Source: Eudromia elegans
Taxonomy: Eukaryota > Chordata > Aves > Tinamiformes > Tinamidae
Length of the DNA stretch: 64,000 nucleotides
Direction of reading: 5' to 3'
Assembly: GCA_003342815.1 (NCBI GenBank)
Contig: PTEX01000012.1
Coordinates: 5,403,825 to 5,467,824 of the forward strand
Under the pieces are notes generated by a model, which made no database searches, was not told where the DNA came from, and worked only from the letters and a program-made list of their open reading frames with translations. Shown in pieces: positions 62,629-64,000 of the stretch. Position numbers and translations under genes: made by a program. Numbering within the stretch: position 1 is the stretch's first letter; the number at the start of each line of letters is the position of its first letter.

Positions 62629-62655
62629 ATTCTATGATTCTATGATGATTCTATG
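62629..62655 (+). repeat. CR1 3'-terminal octamer repeats
   Basis: Three ATTCTATG units lie at 62629-62636, 62637-62644 and 62648-62655, the last two separated by ATG. CR1 elements end in such short repeats instead of poly-A, and the repeat is thought to be part of the signal the reverse transcriptase recognises. It fixes the 3' boundary and the strand of the element. Confidence 0.93.
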
Positions 62656-64000
62656 CCCATGGGAATACTGCTTTTATTCGTCTCCAAAATTTTGACATTA
62701 AAACTCCAAAATAATGACCTATTCCTATGCAGAAATCAGGGTACTAAAAGAAGAAGCAGTTCTTCAATATTTAATGGCCCAAAACCAAAGTCTGGATTGC
62801 AAATAATTTATCAGGGAAAAGCATCTAACAAATTTTTCATGTATTTTTCATAGAATTCATTTAATGTCATCACAATGCAGTGTCATCATATATGCATATA
62901 ACACATACGTAGACTAAAAACAGTGCAATTTTTAACTCAAACATTTTAAAGCCAGGAATTGTTAGAAATAAAGAAGCCTTTCCACTGCTGCTTTAGCATA
63001 TGCAACTTTAATTGTACGATCATATACTAAACTGAATGAGGCAAAGTATTCTAGAACATGAGTGAAATGGAGAGTGTTCATATGTTAGTTTTATCCTTTT
63101 TTTTAATGGGATATTTACCATGTGTTTTTCAGATCATTCTCTGAAGATGAGGTTATTCTTCCTGCGGTTTTATCTGTGATACTTAATCACAGATGCTGAG
63201 ATGCTCTGAAAAGCCCATGTAAAAAGGAGAGGCATTAGTTCCATTTCATGGGCAGTAAGGCATGACACCGTTAAGCACCGGAGTGTTTCTCCCCTTCATG
63301 TGTTCAGTGAGGACAGGACTTTCACAATCTTGAGCTTTGCAGAATGCGCCATTTTTTTATAGCATGTGTTGCATTCAAACCCTCGCTTGGAGGGACTTGC
63401 GACTAGAAGGAGACAACACACTTGGTTTGCAGGTTTCACACGTATTTGCTGAAAAGCACTGGGAAACTTGAGTTCAAAGAGAGAGACTGGAAGAGGAGCA
63501 CTTGTGTATGTGCTACCATTGCCATTACCACTACTCCTTTTTTCTGGATTACATGCAGAGTCTTCCCTAAGCTATCCATCCTACTTTACCACATCCTTTT
63601 GTGCTGTGTTTCATACAGTTTAGCCACCTGCTTGTTCCCTTGGGCTTTTGCCCGAGTGTCTTTGCCGCCTCTGTGCGTTCCCTCCTTGCTCAGCTCACCA
63701 TGACCTTCCCTGGCTCTCCCGCGAGCCAAGCTCCCTGCCTCCAGTGTCCATCTCTCCTTCCTGCCCAGTCTCCTTCTCCACAGCTGGTCCCATGACACAG
63801 GCACCTATGACCTTCCACCAGCCACTCAGGTAGCTCAGGATCCTTACCCACACCTATCCTTTCTTAGAGATTCACACCCCAAAGCCTCTTATCTTGCGTG
63901 CCTTTTGATATCCCCTAGTTGCCGGTAGGGCTTCATATAGAAAAGATGGCCCCTTTTATTCGGGGTTCCTACACACTGTGTCACGGAGATACTCCTCTTG
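62656..64000. other. No gene recognised
   Basis: AT-rich to about 63400, then becoming C-rich towards the end. Overlapping frames at about 63590-63830 on both strands reflect that composition. A donor-like CTCAG|GTAGCT near 63829 has no clear acceptor partner. Confidence 0.6.

Larger units (their letters stand above)
61865..62655 (+). mobile_element. CR1 LINE retrotransposon, 5'-truncated
   Basis: A 5'-truncated, sense-strand CR1 non-LTR retrotransposon. It is markedly more GC-rich than its surroundings. It encodes the C-terminal part of the CR1 ORF2 polyprotein, followed by a short 3' UTR (about 62565-62628) containing the conserved stretch that reads 'ggactagatgacctct' and 'cccttccaacc'. 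It ends in ATTCTATG octamers rather than a poly-A tail, which is diagnostic of CR1. The upstream edge is abrupt: AT-rich unique DNA with a short TATA/ACAC stretch gives way to coding-like sequence, as expected from incomplete reverse transcription. The retained part is unbroken by frameshift or stop, so the insertion is fairly young. The endonuclease and the catalytic reverse-transcriptase core are absent, so this copy cannot move by itself. I did not see a clear target-site duplication. Confidence 0.96.

Noticed and set aside
1..64000. Bacterial-type systems, CRISPR arrays or phage genes
   Set aside because: No regularly spaced repeats, operons or dense coding are present; the sequence is vertebrate non-coding DNA.

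Overview
This window looks like non-coding vertebrate nuclear DNA, most likely from a bird. It is AT-rich, holds no intact protein-coding gene I can recognise, and every open frame apart from one repeat-derived frame is short and of unrecognised sequence. The strongest clue to lineage is the CR1 family of LINE retrotransposons. A 5'-truncated plus-strand copy lies at about 61865-62655. It keeps 231 codons of the reverse-transcriptase C-terminal region and ends in the ATTCTATG octamer repeats typical of CR1. Two further copies are clear on the minus strand (12106-12329 and 43805-44012), and a fourth, very decayed one is possible at about 59561-59658. CR1 also occurs in turtles and crocodilians, so 'bird' is an inference from repeat type, composition and the scarcity of other transposons.

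Layout. 1-12 kb is unannotated AT-rich DNA with a 35-base T run, a 26-base A run and small tandem repeats. 12.1-12.3 kb is a CR1 tail. 12.3-36 kb is unannotated DNA with a 16-bp GATA/E-box palindrome (21311), a purine-rich block (26.4-27.1 kb) and a few unassigned open frames. 36.3-36.5 kb is a GC-richer patch with a 32-bp tandem duplication. 39.7-40.6 kb has two overlapping antisense open frames. 41-42.2 kb has the texture of conserved non-coding DNA and an RFX-like X-box. 43.7-44.0 kb is a 25-bp tandem duplication followed by an old CR1. 44.9-45.5 kb is a small CpG-rich patch with a CACGTG site and, about 350 bp on, a 60-nt exon-like segment. 45.5-56.9 kb is unannotated. 56.97-57.2 kb is a second CpG-rich patch ending in a consensus splice donor, with a 65-bp perfectly alternating purine-pyrimidine tract just beyond it. 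57.9-58.2 kb carries a perfect 16-bp RFX-type palindrome beside POU/homeodomain-like sequence. The young CR1 lies at 61.9-62.7 kb.

The most economical reading is a gene desert or a very large intron containing candidate regulatory elements. I see no operon, CRISPR array, tRNA or rRNA gene, and no recognisable new system. The most useful leads are the two CpG patches with splice-like signals and the RFX palindrome. All need comparative alignment or expression data that I cannot run here.
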